Notes: generated from the letters alone by a model not told the origin. A stretch of DNA of 64,000 nucleotides from Aureivirga sp. CE67 (GCF_015767245.1 NZ_JADOTV010000011.1:1-64000); one strand, 5' to 3'. Positions 16,392 to 25,080 are shown, counted from the first letter of the stretch. A program made the numbers and translations.

Positions 16392-16407
16392 TGTTTGTTT
16401 TTTATTT

Positions 16408-16438
16408 ACACACCCCTTGCCCCTCTCAAGAGGGGAAC
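16408..16438 (-). repeat. REP-like interspersed repeat, copy 3 (inverted)
   Basis: ACACACCCCTTGCCCCTC followed by TCAAGAGGGGAAC is the reverse complement of the other copies, with one base different in the CTAGGGG part. Confidence 0.8.
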
Positions 16439-16511
16439 TAGTTTGAATTAGTTGAAAATTAATCCATTTTCAAGGTGATTTAAATACAAATTTTATCTCT
16501 TTTATGATATA

Positions 16512-16528
16512 CCTCTCAAGAGGGGAGC
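16512..16528 (-). repeat. REP-like repeat, partial copy
   Basis: CCTCTCAAGAGGGGAGC holds the palindrome only, without the GGGGTGTGT extension. It faces copy 3 across ~70 bases just downstream of holA. Confidence 0.6.
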
Positions 16529-16537
16529 TTTAATATT

Positions 16538-17539
16538 TTAATGAATAATTTTAAAAATAAGTTCTTTTAATAAATCTTCGTTAGAGACATTTGCGTCTAC
16601 ACCTTTGCTTTTTACATCGGCATCACGTAGGAAAGAAATTACTTGTGATACTTTTCGCATTGGGTAATTTCGGATAGCAGTCAGATATTCTGGAACGAAA
16701 AACATATTTACACCCAAAGTTTTGGAAATCGATTGTTTTGACTTGTCCGACAATCCGTGAACTAAAAGTAATTGTGTGAAAAAAGTATTCAACAAAGAAA
16801 TAGTTACTTGTAGCGGATGATTTTTCGGATTCAGACTAAAATGCGTAATAATCTGATTTGCTCTCAAAACATTTCGTTCACCAATTGCTTTTCGAAGCTC
16901 AAAATTATTGAAATCCTTACTGATTCCGATATTTTCTTCGATATCTTTAGGGCTAATCGTAGCTCCTTGCGGAAGAATAATCAGAAGTTTTTGTAGCTCA
17001 TTATTGATTTTTGCTAAATCGGTTCCTAAATATTCCGTTAGCATAATCGAAGCTTTTGGCTCAATTTTATATTTTTTTCCAGCCAAAACTTTCTGAATCC
17101 ATTCCGGAACTTGGTTTTCATAAAGTCTTTTGCTCTCGAACAAAACTCCAGCTTTGTCAATAGCTTTGTAAAGCTTCTTTCTTTTGTCTAACTTTTTATA
17201 TTTATAACAAAAAACCAAAACGGTTGTTTCTTGCGGATTTTCTACATAAGAAGTTAACTGATCAATGGTTCTTGATAAATCTTGCGCTTCTTTGACGATA
17301 ATTACTTGCTTTTCAGCCATCATCGGAAAACGCTTCGCATTGGAAACTATTTCATCTATAGAAACATCTCTTCCGTATAAAACCATTTGATTAAAACCTT
17401 TGTCTGCTTCAGATAAAACATTCTCTTCAATATATTCTGCAATTCTATCTATATAATAAGGTTCGTCACCCATTAAAAAATAAATTGGCTTCGTATTTCC
17501 ATTCTTAATATCCGAAACTATTTTGGTTACTTCCTTCAT
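16538..17539 (-). CDS. holA: DNA polymerase III subunit delta
   Basis: 333 residues, normal length for HolA, which opens the beta clamp within the clamp-loader complex. The start MKEVTKIVSDIKNGNTKPIYFLMGDEPYYIDRIAEYI is the typical N-terminal HolA region (modified nucleotide-binding fold without a functional Walker A). DANVSNEDLLKELIFKIIH ends the helical collar domain. It is transcribed divergently from the HsdR_N-like gene 30 bases away and followed by REP-like repeats. Confidence 0.93.
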   Translation of the reverse strand: MKEVTKIVSDIKNGNTKPIYFLMGDEPYYIDRIAEYIEENVLSEADKGFNQMVLYGRDVSIDEIVSNAKRFPMMAEKQVIIVKEAQDLSRTIDQLTSYVENPQETTVLVFCYKYKKLDKRKKLYKAIDKAGVLFESKRLYENQVPEWIQKVLAGKKYKIEPKASIMLTEYLGTDLAKINNELQKLLIILPQGATISPKDIEENIGISKDFNNFELRKAIGERNVLRANQIITHFSLNPKNHPLQVTISLLNTFFTQLLLVHGLSDKSKQSISKTLGVNMFFVPEYLTAIRNYPMRKVSQVISFLRDADVKSKGVDANVSNEDLLKELIFKIIH

Positions 17540-17569
17540 AAATCAAAAAATAATTAGCATTTTTGCGGC

Positions 17570-18025
17570 ATGCAGCGATTAAATCTACCTACATATCATT
17601 TCAAAATCAAAAGTAAGGAAAATAAACAATTCATATTTGACTCTGTGAGGAAAAAATATGTGATTTTAACTCCTGAAGAATGGGTACGCCAGCATGTGAT
17701 GCAGTTTTTAATTCAGTATAAAAAATATCCGGCTTCCTTAACTGCTGTAGAAAAGGAACTTAAGCTTCATACGAGAAAAAAACGTACGGATATTGTGATT
17801 TATAACACACATGCGACTCCAGAGATAATTGTAGAGTGTAAGCGACCAAATGTGAAAATTACACAAGATACTTTTGATCAGATTGCTCGATATAACATGG
17901 CTTTAAACGCCAAATATTTAATGATTACTAACGGAATTAACCATTATTTCTGTATTATGGATAATGAAAAAGAGACCTATACTTTTTTGAGAGATCTTCC
18001 GGAATGTGATTATTTCAAATCTTAA
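17570..18025 (+). CDS. HsdR N-terminal-domain-like protein (PD-(D/E)XK fold)
   Basis: 151 residues, consisting only of the type I restriction enzyme R-subunit N-terminal domain (HSDR_N_2 type). Nuclease-fold residues are in place: Glu62 in a helix, Asp74 in RTDIVIYN, and Glu89 and Lys91 in IIVECKRP, followed by FDQIARYNMALNAKYLMITNG. There is no helicase domain and no hsdM/hsdS partner nearby, so this is a stand-alone protein, common next to holA in Flavobacteriia. The role is unknown; it is probably a nuclease-fold DNA maintenance protein rather than restriction. Confidence 0.85.
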   Translation: MQRLNLPTYHFKIKSKENKQFIFDSVRKKYVILTPEEWVRQHVMQFLIQYKKYPASLTAVEKELKLHTRKKRTDIVIYNTHATPEIIVECKRPNVKITQDTFDQIARYNMALNAKYLMITNGINHYFCIMDNEKETYTFLRDLPECDYFKS

Positions 18026-18036
18026 TTTTTGAATTT

Positions 18037-19032
18037 ATGACAACAGCGATTGTAATATTAAACTGGAATGGAAAAGGTTTATTAGAAAAATATATTCCAA
18101 TTGTTTTAAAATATAGTAAAGGAGCAACGGTTTATGTTGCGGATAATGCTTCTACGGATGATTCGGTTTCTTTTATTAAAGAGAATTTTGAGGAAGTGAA
18201 AATTATTCAAAATGCCGAAAATACTGGTTATGCAGGAGGTTATAATGAATCTTTGCAATTTGTGGAAGAAGATATTTTAGCTTTGGTAAATTCAGATATT
18301 GAGGTTACGGAAAATTGGTTAGCGCCAATTCTGAAAACTTTTGAAAAAGAAGAAAATACGGCTATTATCCAACCAAAAATTTTAGACGAAAAAAAGAAAA
18401 CACATTTTGAATATGCTGGAGCAGCAGGAGGTTATGTGGATAAATATGGTTATGCTTTTTGTAGAGGAAGAATTTTCAATACGCTAGAAAAAGATGAAAA
18501 TCAATATGATAATGAAACTTCTATTTTTTGGGCTTCAGGAGCATGTTTGTTTATCCGAAATTCGGTTTTCAAATCTGTAAATGGTTTCGATATGGACTTT
18601 TTTGCACATTATGAAGAAATTGATTTGTGTTGGCGTGTAAAGTCTTTGGGTTATGATGTGAAGTTTGTTGGGAAATCTACGGTATATCACGTAGGAGGAG
18701 CAACTTTAGAAAATACAAGTCCTTTTAAAACTTATTTAAATTTCAGAAATAGTCTTTTTACACTTTTAAAGAATTTGCCAAAAGGAAAATTATTCCCAGT
18801 AATTTTTACAAGAATGGTTTTAGACGGAATTGCAGGAGTTCGATTTTTGACACAATTTCAGTTTTCTCATTTTTTCAGTATTCTAAAAGCGCATTTTAGT
18901 TTCTATAAAAATCTTGGAAAAATGTATAAAAAACGTACAGATAATCAGATTTCTGATTATTATGAAGTGAATAATATTGTTTCTCAATATTTTATAAAAG
19001 GAAAGAAGTTTTTTTCTGTTTTGAAGAAATAG
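18037..19032 (+). CDS. Family 2 glycosyltransferase (rhamnosyltransferase-like)
   Basis: 331 residues with the GT-A fold. TTAIVILNWNGKGLLEKYIP at the N terminus and VADNASTDDSV carry the nucleotide-sugar binding motifs. ALVNSDIEVTENWL holds the DxD-like metal site, and FFAHYEEIDLCWRVKSLGYDVKFV is the acceptor/ED motif. It is cytoplasmic or membrane-peripheral and adds a sugar in polysaccharide or glycan synthesis; donor and acceptor cannot be told. It lies 11 bases after the HsdR_N-like gene and may share its transcript. Confidence 0.88.
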   Translation: MTTAIVILNWNGKGLLEKYIPIVLKYSKGATVYVADNASTDDSVSFIKENFEEVKIIQNAENTGYAGGYNESLQFVEEDILALVNSDIEVTENWLAPILKTFEKEENTAIIQPKILDEKKKTHFEYAGAAGGYVDKYGYAFCRGRIFNTLEKDENQYDNETSIFWASGACLFIRNSVFKSVNGFDMDFFAHYEEIDLCWRVKSLGYDVKFVGKSTVYHVGGATLENTSPFKTYLNFRNSLFTLLKNLPKGKLFPVIFTRMVLDGIAGVRFLTQFQFSHFFSILKAHFSFYKNLGKMYKKRTDNQISDYYEVNNIVSQYFIKGKKFFSVLKK

Positions 19033-19055
19033 AGGTTAAATAGCAAGGTATGTGA

Positions 19056-19076
19056 CTTCGACTCCGCTCAGCCACC
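19056..19076. repeat. Short interspersed repeat CTTCGACTCCGCTCAG, copy 2
   Basis: CTTCGACTCCGCTCAG followed by CCACC, just after the glycosyltransferase gene, matching 16114-16135. GC-rich against an AT-rich background. Confidence 0.55.
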
Positions 19077-19109
19077 GGTTAATGTTTAAGAATATTTATT
19101 AGAAATAAA

Positions 19110-19141
19110 GTTCCCCTCTCGAGAGGGGCTAGGGGTGTGTT
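19110..19141 (+). repeat. REP-like interspersed repeat, copy 4
   Basis: GTTCCCCTCTCGAGAGGGG followed by CTAGGGGTGTGTT. The loop is CTCGAG instead of CTTGAG, making the palindrome perfect. It sits in the 325-base gap between the glycosyltransferase and PorP/SprF genes; the rest of that gap shows nothing clear. Confidence 0.8.
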
Positions 19142-19357
19142 ATTTAAAAAATGTTTTGTAAATCAGGTTATTAAGTTGAATTTGTGAATTTTGATCACAT
19201 AAACACTAGAAGAATAGGCATACTTTACAAAAGTGCACCAGGTTTTCAATTTTTTAAATCATATACTTCATAACACTTCCATAAAAAATTAAATAATCAC
19301 TTAAATAAAAAGAAGAATTTTTTAATACATTCGCATAGAATCAAAAAAATGTGAAAA

Positions 19358-20245
19358 ATGTTCAAAAAAATCATCTGCTTTTTTCTTTTATCTTCTGCAT
19401 TATTTGCGCAAGAGCAACCAGAATTTATTCAATATTCAAATAATATGAATATGATCAATCCAGCTTATGTGATTCATGAGGAAGGAATCATTCGAGTTGG
19501 AGCTTTTTATAAAACCAGAAAAGTTTCAGAGGAAGGATCCGTTCATACTTTAAATGCTTATGCGAATATTCCAATTACAAAAAACTTTGAAGGAAGTATT
19601 AATTATATTCGAGATGATTTTAGTGGTTTTTTTCATGAAAATGCTTTTGATGTAAATTTTTCTTACATATTTAAAGTATCAGATTTATGGAATTTATCTT
19701 TAGGAATGAAAGTTCGAATAGATGAATATGATATCAATTTTCAAGATCGAGGATTTGGGCATGATTTTGCTTTAGCAAATGAAGATAATGCATTGTTCAA
19801 TTTTGGTGCTGGAGCTTATTTTTTCTCAGATAATGCTTATGTAGGACTTTCAGTTCCTAGTTTTAGTAGAGATAATAATGAGAATAGAAATATTGAAAAA
19901 GAATTTAAAATTTATGCTATCGGAGGTTATGTTTTCGAGATCGATGATTTTTTAATTAAACCATCTGTTTTATTAAAACAACCAGAAAAAGGAGATTTTT
20001 CATTTGATCTTTCAGGAAGTGCTCTATATAAGGAATTTATTGAGGCAGGAATTTCTTATAGATTGGATAGTGGAGTAGCAGTTAATTTAGGTTTTTATGT
20101 CTTAAAAGGTTTCTATTTAAGTTATGCTCATAAATTTGAAACTTCACAAACTTGCAGTTCTTGTGATAATAATCAGTTCTTGATTCAATATAATATTGAT
20201 TTACTCAATTTAGATTCAAAGTATAGGATTAAAAGATTTTTCTAG
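19358..20245 (+). CDS. PorP/SprF family type IX secretion membrane protein
   Basis: 295 residues. The signal peptide ending SSALFAQ is followed by EQPEFIQYSNNMNMINPAYV, the conserved start of the PorP/SprF family ('QYMFNPLAINPAYAG' type). The rest is an outer-membrane beta-barrel pattern, ending QFLIQYNIDLLNLDSKYRIKRFF. Family members are needed for secretion or anchoring of T9SS substrates such as SprB-like adhesins. The usual neighbouring adhesin gene is absent here. Genes on both sides are unrelated, though a T9SS cargo gene follows 115 bases downstream. Confidence 0.85.
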   Translation: MFKKIICFFLLSSALFAQEQPEFIQYSNNMNMINPAYVIHEEGIIRVGAFYKTRKVSEEGSVHTLNAYANIPITKNFEGSINYIRDDFSGFFHENAFDVNFSYIFKVSDLWNLSLGMKVRIDEYDINFQDRGFGHDFALANEDNALFNFGAGAYFFSDNAYVGLSVPSFSRDNNENRNIEKEFKIYAIGGYVFEIDDFLIKPSVLLKQPEKGDFSFDLSGSALYKEFIEAGISYRLDSGVAVNLGFYVLKGFYLSYAHKFETSQTCSSCDNNQFLIQYNIDLLNLDSKYRIKRFF

Positions 20246-20360
20246 TTTAAAAATTGTATTTGTTTTTGTAATACGTGTAATTAAAAATAAGTGTTAAAAT
20301 TTAAAAGTTAACATATTATTTATACCTTAGATATGAAAACTTTATAAAAATAATACAATT

Positions 20361-22232
20361 ATGATTAAAAAAATTACTTCGTGTTTAGCGTTAGCTATGA
20401 TGATTACTGGTGGTCTGAATGCCCAGACTGTTCACCATTCTGATGATTTTGAAGATTATCTAGAAGATGATTTAGGAGATTGGACAAATTATGATGTAAA
20501 TGAAGATACATATACTTGGCAAGCTTATGAATGGAATGAAGAGAATGGTATTTTAGGAATGAATACTATATATTCTCTTTCAGGTGGATATACGCAAGAT
20601 GGAGCCTATGTTGAACTTGATCCAGATAATATTTTAACTTCTCCAGCTTATTCTTTACCATCAGAAAATCCTGATCAGTTAATTTTAACATTCAATTATT
20701 TTACTGTAACGAATGATCCAGATTTAGTAGCAGATAAACTATCTGTTTATGTAACTACATCCAATGCACAAGATGACATTATAGATGCGACACCATTGTT
20801 CACAACAATTTTAGAGAATGATACAATGAATACTGCATATATTAATTTATCTGATTTTGCAGGTCAAGATGTGTATATTTCATTCAGACATTATGATTGT
20901 CCTGGAAACTACGTTTTATTTGTTGATAACATGTCAATTCAAACACAACCACAATATGATGTGGAAATTGCAGGAGTTGGAGTTCCAAAATACAACGAAC
21001 AATCAACAGATACGGATTTAGCTTTTGCAATTACAAATAACGGAGCAGATCCTGTTACTTCTTATGAGTTAAAATGGAGTGATGGAGATGGAACTGAATA
21101 TACAGAAACTTTTACGCCAGAAACTGGGATTGCTCTAGGAGAGTCAACAAGTTTTACAGAACCAGAAGTTTTTACAAATAAAGTAAATTACGCTTCATTG
21201 GTAAACAAAACTTTAACGGTAGAAGTTGTTAGTGTGAATGGAAATACAGATGAAAACGATGCTAATGACTCACAATCTGCAAAATATATCACAGTAAGCG
21301 AGAAACCATCTAAAAAAGTTTTATTCGAAGCAATGAATGGGGTTTGGATGGAAGAAGCTGATTCTCCTTCAGCTGCTTTAGATTATATGAAAGCAAACAG
21401 TGCTGAATTTATTGGAATCGCAGTTCACCAAGATGAATCAGAAGATGGAGCAACAGATCCTTTCCAAGTTGAAGCTTATACAGAAGCAGCTGGTTTATTA
21501 GCAACTGGAATGCATGCAGATAGAATTTCTACTAATATTGCTTCTTCACAAGAAAACATGGAGTCTTTATTAGAGTCTTATAAAGAATATGTTTCACCAT
21601 CTACAATTTCTGTAGAAACAGATGGAGATGATAGTAGTGTTGCAATTACTGTTTCTGCGGATTTAAAAGCTACAATGCAAGATGAAGAATTAAGGATTGC
21701 TGTTGTAATTACAGAAGACAATGTGGATCATGATGGAACTCCTTACAACCATGTTGCTAAAGCAATTTTAGGTACTTATGATGGTTTAGAAAATTCAATT
21801 GATTCTAATGATCTTGTAGATGGACAAACTGCTACATATACTTTTAATTATGCAGTACCACAAAGTTCTAATTTTGATAATATGAACGTTGTTGCAATGA
21901 TTATCGATCAAGCAGACGGAACAGTTTTAAATTCAGAAATCACACCTTTAAAGCCAACGATTGGTATTAACGAATTTTCTAAAGATGATATTAAATTATC
22001 AGCTTTCCCTAATCCTGCGACAGATAACTTAACGGTTTCTTTTGACGGGCAAGGAGATTATTTAGTAATGATTACTGATATGTTAGGTAAAGTTGTTCAT
22101 AAAGAAAATGTTTTAAATATTTCTGGACAAAAAGAAATGAAAATTGGAGTTTCTGATATTGCAACTGGAAATTATATTTTAAGTGTTTCTAATAACACAG
22201 CTTCATACAATAAGAATATTACAATTAAATAA
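20361..22232 (+). CDS. T9SS cargo protein with adhesin-type and Omp28-like domains
   Basis: 623 residues. The signal peptide MIKKITSCLALAMMITGGLNAQ is near-identical in start to the two cargo genes at 29345 and 30455. Residues ~25-195 form a cleaved-adhesin/choice-of-anchor J-type beta domain (GDWTNYDVNEDTYTW; GQDVYISFRHYDC; LFVDNMSIQ). The middle has a CARDB-like segment, then an Omp28-like domain (KKVLFEAMNGVWMEEADSP to about residue 520). The final ~75 residues are a type A T9SS sorting domain (FPNPATDNLTVSF ... ATGNYILSV). It is predicted to be secreted and bound at the cell surface. Confidence 0.85.
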   Translation: MIKKITSCLALAMMITGGLNAQTVHHSDDFEDYLEDDLGDWTNYDVNEDTYTWQAYEWNEENGILGMNTIYSLSGGYTQDGAYVELDPDNILTSPAYSLPSENPDQLILTFNYFTVTNDPDLVADKLSVYVTTSNAQDDIIDATPLFTTILENDTMNTAYINLSDFAGQDVYISFRHYDCPGNYVLFVDNMSIQTQPQYDVEIAGVGVPKYNEQSTDTDLAFAITNNGADPVTSYELKWSDGDGTEYTETFTPETGIALGESTSFTEPEVFTNKVNYASLVNKTLTVEVVSVNGNTDENDANDSQSAKYITVSEKPSKKVLFEAMNGVWMEEADSPSAALDYMKANSAEFIGIAVHQDESEDGATDPFQVEAYTEAAGLLATGMHADRISTNIASSQENMESLLESYKEYVSPSTISVETDGDDSSVAITVSADLKATMQDEELRIAVVITEDNVDHDGTPYNHVAKAILGTYDGLENSIDSNDLVDGQTATYTFNYAVPQSSNFDNMNVVAMIIDQADGTVLNSEITPLKPTIGINEFSKDDIKLSAFPNPATDNLTVSFDGQGDYLVMITDMLGKVVHKENVLNISGQKEMKIGVSDIATGNYILSVSNNTASYNKNITIK

Positions 22233-22254
22233 TTGTTTATTATAGTTTGAAATT

Positions 22255-22290
22255 AAAGAAGGTATTAAATTTTTAATACCTTCTTTTTTG
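22255..22290 (+). terminator. Rho-independent terminator of the 623-residue cargo gene
   Basis: AAAGAAGGTATTAAA (22255-22269) pairs with TTTAATACCTTCTTT (22272-22286), followed by a T run. Confidence 0.85.
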
Positions 22291-22401
22291 TTTAGGACTT
22301 AATTAATACTTTTATCTTCTCTTTAAAATATTTACAATCATTAGCCTAAAGATTGAAATATAATTTTATTCAAATTTTCTTAAATAATTAAACAAAAGCA
22401 T

Positions 22402-22432
22402 TCTGATAAATTAGAAGAAACTTATATCTTTG
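22402..22432 (+). promoter_or_regulatory. Promoter of fahA
   Basis: The -7 box TATCTTTG (22425-22432) matches TAnnTTTG exactly. TCTG at 22402-22405 is a one-mismatch -33 box at 19-base spacing. Leader of about 30 bases. Confidence 0.6.
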
Positions 22433-22468
22433 AGACATAATTAAAAATTTAAAATTAAAAAAATATAT

Positions 22469-23755
22469 ATGGAGATTACGGCAAATAATCCAAATAGAAA
22501 ATCATGGATAGAAGTAGGTTCTAATTCAGATTTCCCTATTCAAAATATTCCTTTTGGAGTATTCATCACAAAAGATGATATCATTACTGTAGGTTCTCGT
22601 ATTGGAGATAAAGCAATTGATCTTGCAGCACTTCACCAATTAGGATATTTCGATGGGATCGATTTAACAGAAGATATTTTTTTACAAGATACTTTAAACG
22701 ATTTTATCTCTCACGGAAAAAAATGTTGGAGAGAAGTAAGAAATAGAATTGCTGAGGTTTTTGATGCTGAAAATAGTTCTTTACAAAATAATGAAGAGCA
22801 CAAAGCAAAAATCTTATTTGATATTTCTGAAATCGAAATGTTATTACCTGCTAATATTGGTGATTATACAGATTTCTATTCGAGTAGAGAGCACGCTACA
22901 AATGTTGGAACAATGTTTAGAGATCCAGACAATGCTCTTTTACCAAACTGGTTACACATTCCTGTAGGATACCACGGAAGATCTTCTTCTATTATCGTTT
23001 CTGGGACTCCAGTTCACCGTCCAATGGGACAAACTTTACCAGCTGATGCAGATGCTCCAGTTTTCGGACCTTCAAGATTAGTTGATTTTGAATTAGAGAT
23101 GGCTTTCATTACAACTGATTCTAATAATTTAGGTGAAAGAATTGGTGTAAACGAAGCTGAAGATTACATCTTCGGTATGGTATTATTCAATGACTGGAGT
23201 GCAAGAGATATCCAAAAATGGGAATATGTTCCATTAGGACCTTTCTTAGCGAAAAACTTTGCTTCAACAATTTCTCCATGGATTGTAACTCTTGACGCTT
23301 TAGAGCCTTTCCGTGTTGAAAGTCCAAAACAAGAACCAACTCCACTTCCATATTTACAACAAAAAGGAGATAAGAGTTTCGATATTCAATTAGAAACTTA
23401 CATTAAACCTGAAGATGGTGAAGAAAACAAAGTTTGTACTTCAAACTTTAAATACATGTACTGGACGATGGCTCAACAATTAGCACACCACACTGTAAAT
23501 GGTTGTAATGTAAGAGCTGGAGATATGATGGGATCTGGAACTATTTCTGGACCAACTCCTGATAGTTACGGTTCTATGTTAGAGCTTTCTTGGAGAGGAA
23601 CTAAGCCATTAAAAATGAATGATGGAACAGAAAGAAAATTCATCAATGATAACGATACTGTAATCATGAGAGGATTCTGTCAAAACGATTCTGTAAGAAT
23701 TGGATTTGGAGATTGTGAAGGAAAATTACTTCCAATTGTTGAGTTCGAATCTTAA
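22469..23755 (+). CDS. fahA: Fumarylacetoacetase
   Basis: 428 residues, usual length. It catalyses the last step of tyrosine/homogentisate breakdown, 4-fumarylacetoacetate to fumarate and acetoacetate, in the cytoplasm. The N-terminal SH3-like domain (NIPFGVFITKDDI) is followed by the FAH barrel with DFYSSREHATNVGTMFR (catalytic His region), LPVGYHGRSSS-type loop (HIPVGYHGRSSSIIVSGTPV), a metal-binding DFELEMAF, and NDWSARDIQKWEYVPLGPFLAKNF. No other tyrosine-degradation gene is in the window. A MITE lies between its stop and its terminator. Confidence 0.95.
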   Translation: MEITANNPNRKSWIEVGSNSDFPIQNIPFGVFITKDDIITVGSRIGDKAIDLAALHQLGYFDGIDLTEDIFLQDTLNDFISHGKKCWREVRNRIAEVFDAENSSLQNNEEHKAKILFDISEIEMLLPANIGDYTDFYSSREHATNVGTMFRDPDNALLPNWLHIPVGYHGRSSSIIVSGTPVHRPMGQTLPADADAPVFGPSRLVDFELEMAFITTDSNNLGERIGVNEAEDYIFGMVLFNDWSARDIQKWEYVPLGPFLAKNFASTISPWIVTLDALEPFRVESPKQEPTPLPYLQQKGDKSFDIQLETYIKPEDGEENKVCTSNFKYMYWTMAQQLAHHTVNGCNVRAGDMMGSGTISGPTPDSYGSMLELSWRGTKPLKMNDGTERKFINDNDTVIMRGFCQNDSVRIGFGDCEGKLLPIVEFES

Positions 23756-23781
23756 GATTTTCTTTTAAAACAAAATATTTA

Positions 23782-23940
23782 GAGCCTGTTTAAATTCATA
23801 TCAAAAAGTTTTATACACTTCTTAAAAGTTCTTTTTTGTCTTTTTTTTCGTCCATAGCGATGCTATGAATTCAAAAAAAGGCGTCAAAAGATCAATTTAA
23901 TAAGCTACAAAACAATTCTGATACAATTTTAAACAGGTTC
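23782..23940. mobile_element. 159-bp MITE sharing the terminal repeat of the IS at the left edge
   Basis: The ends are GAGCCTGTTTAAATT (23782-23796) and, inverted, GAACCTGTTTAAAATT (23925-23940). The right-end 14 bases are identical to the end of the IS at 411-424. The interior is a long imperfect palindrome centred on CATAGCGATGCTATG (23853-23867). There is no coding capacity. An exact target duplication is not evident. Confidence 0.8.
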
Positions 23941-23943
23941 TTG

Positions 23944-23978
23944 AAGGCTGTTGTGATTTTTTTACAACAGCCTTTTAA
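23944..23978 (+). terminator. Terminator of fahA, displaced by the MITE
   Basis: AAGGCTGTTGT (23944-23954) pairs with ACAACAGCCTT (23964-23974), followed by TTAATTTTT. It lies four bases after the MITE. Confidence 0.8.
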
Positions 23979-24051
23979 TTTTTAAGACTTTTAAAACAAA
24001 ATAACTGATGATAAATAATTAAATTGGAGTGAGAACTAAGCTAATTTTTTT

Positions 24052-25080
24052 ATGTCAGTTAATACTAAAATTATTCATCCAAATATCATCAAACAGATTT
24101 TTACGCTATTGATTTTATTCTTGATTGGACGATTAATTATTGTAGAATTACTTCCTTATTTATCTGGATTTTTAGGTTCACTAACACTTTATATTTTATT
24201 AAAAAATCCGATGAAAAAATTGCTTGCTAAAAAATGGAAACCAACCATTGCAGCAGCAGTTCTAATTTTATTTTCCATAGTCTGTATTTTGATTCCTATT
24301 TCTTTAATTATACTTTTGTTGAAGAAAAAAACGGTTCTTTTTATTAAAAAATTTCACCATGTTTTAGTTGTAGTAAAAAATCAAATAGGTTTTGTAGAAG
24401 ATTATTTTGGTTATGAAGTAAGTGATCAATTTAATACAGAATCTATTTCAGTTTGGGTTTCAAAGCACCTTAAAACTTTTGCAGGAACTTCTTTTCATAC
24501 GGTACTTTCGGTGATTTTGATGTATTTCCTTCTATATTTTATGTTGATTAGTGGAAAAAAGTTTTTTGATTCCATCTTAAAATACATTCCTATAAATGAA
24601 GATAATAGCAAATATGTTACGGAAGAAAGTCAGAAAATAATTAGATCCAATGCAATTGGAATTCCTTTGGTAGCTTTGGTTCAAGGAGTTGTTGCTTTTA
24701 TAGGGTTTTTAGTTTTTGATATTAATAACCCGCTTTTCTGGTCAGTAATGGTAACACTTGGGTCAACAATTCCATTTCTTGCTTTATTAATTGGAATTCT
24801 ACCAGTTTTTCTTTTAAATATTTCAGCTGGAAATAATTTTCAAGCTTATGGAATTTTATTTTATGGACTTTTCATTTTAGGACTTTCGGATAGTTTAGCT
24901 CGACTTTTAATCTTAAAAAAAATGCAAGATGTACATCCTGTAGTTACGCTTCTCGGAATTTTAGTTGGATTTCCACTTTTTGGGTATATTGGGTTAATAT
25001 TCGGACCTTTACTGATTAATTTATTTATGATGTTTGTACGTATTTACAAAACTGAGTATGAGATACGATCAAAATCATAA
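24052..25080 (+). CDS. AI-2E family transporter
   Basis: 342 residues, about 7-8 transmembrane helices. It shows the usual family pattern: two N-terminal helices (IIKQIFTLLILFLIGRLIIVELLPYLSGFLGSLTLYILL), a hydrophilic region (~95-145), and a C-terminal helical block with PLFWSVMVTLGSTIPFLALLIGILP and GFPLFGYIGLIFGPLLINLFMM. The family exports small molecules or cations; the autoinducer-2 name comes from one member and should not be taken as its function here. It is a single gene. Confidence 0.85.
   Translation: MSVNTKIIHPNIIKQIFTLLILFLIGRLIIVELLPYLSGFLGSLTLYILLKNPMKKLLAKKWKPTIAAAVLILFSIVCILIPISLIILLLKKKTVLFIKKFHHVLVVVKNQIGFVEDYFGYEVSDQFNTESISVWVSKHLKTFAGTSFHTVLSVILMYFLLYFMLISGKKFFDSILKYIPINEDNSKYVTEESQKIIRSNAIGIPLVALVQGVVAFIGFLVFDINNPLFWSVMVTLGSTIPFLALLIGILPVFLLNISAGNNFQAYGILFYGLFILGLSDSLARLLILKKMQDVHPVVTLLGILVGFPLFGYIGLIFGPLLINLFMMFVRIYKTEYEIRSKS

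Larger units (their letters stand above)
15823..16537. other. 715-bp intergenic region with repeats and predicted RNA structure
   Basis: It contains, in order, an inverted-repeat operator candidate, degenerate and full copies of a short GC-rich repeat, a ~95-bp imperfect palindrome, a terminator-like hairpin and one and a half REP-like copies. GC is visibly higher than in its surroundings between 16060 and 16340. No protein-coding frame is convincing. Confidence 0.6.

Noticed and set aside
17570-18025. Type I restriction system
   Set aside because: Only the HsdR N-terminal nuclease-like domain is present; no helicase domain and no hsdM or hsdS nearby.
11042-19141. CRISPR array
   Set aside because: The repeated palindromes are kilobases apart, occur in both orientations, and have no regular spacers or cas genes.
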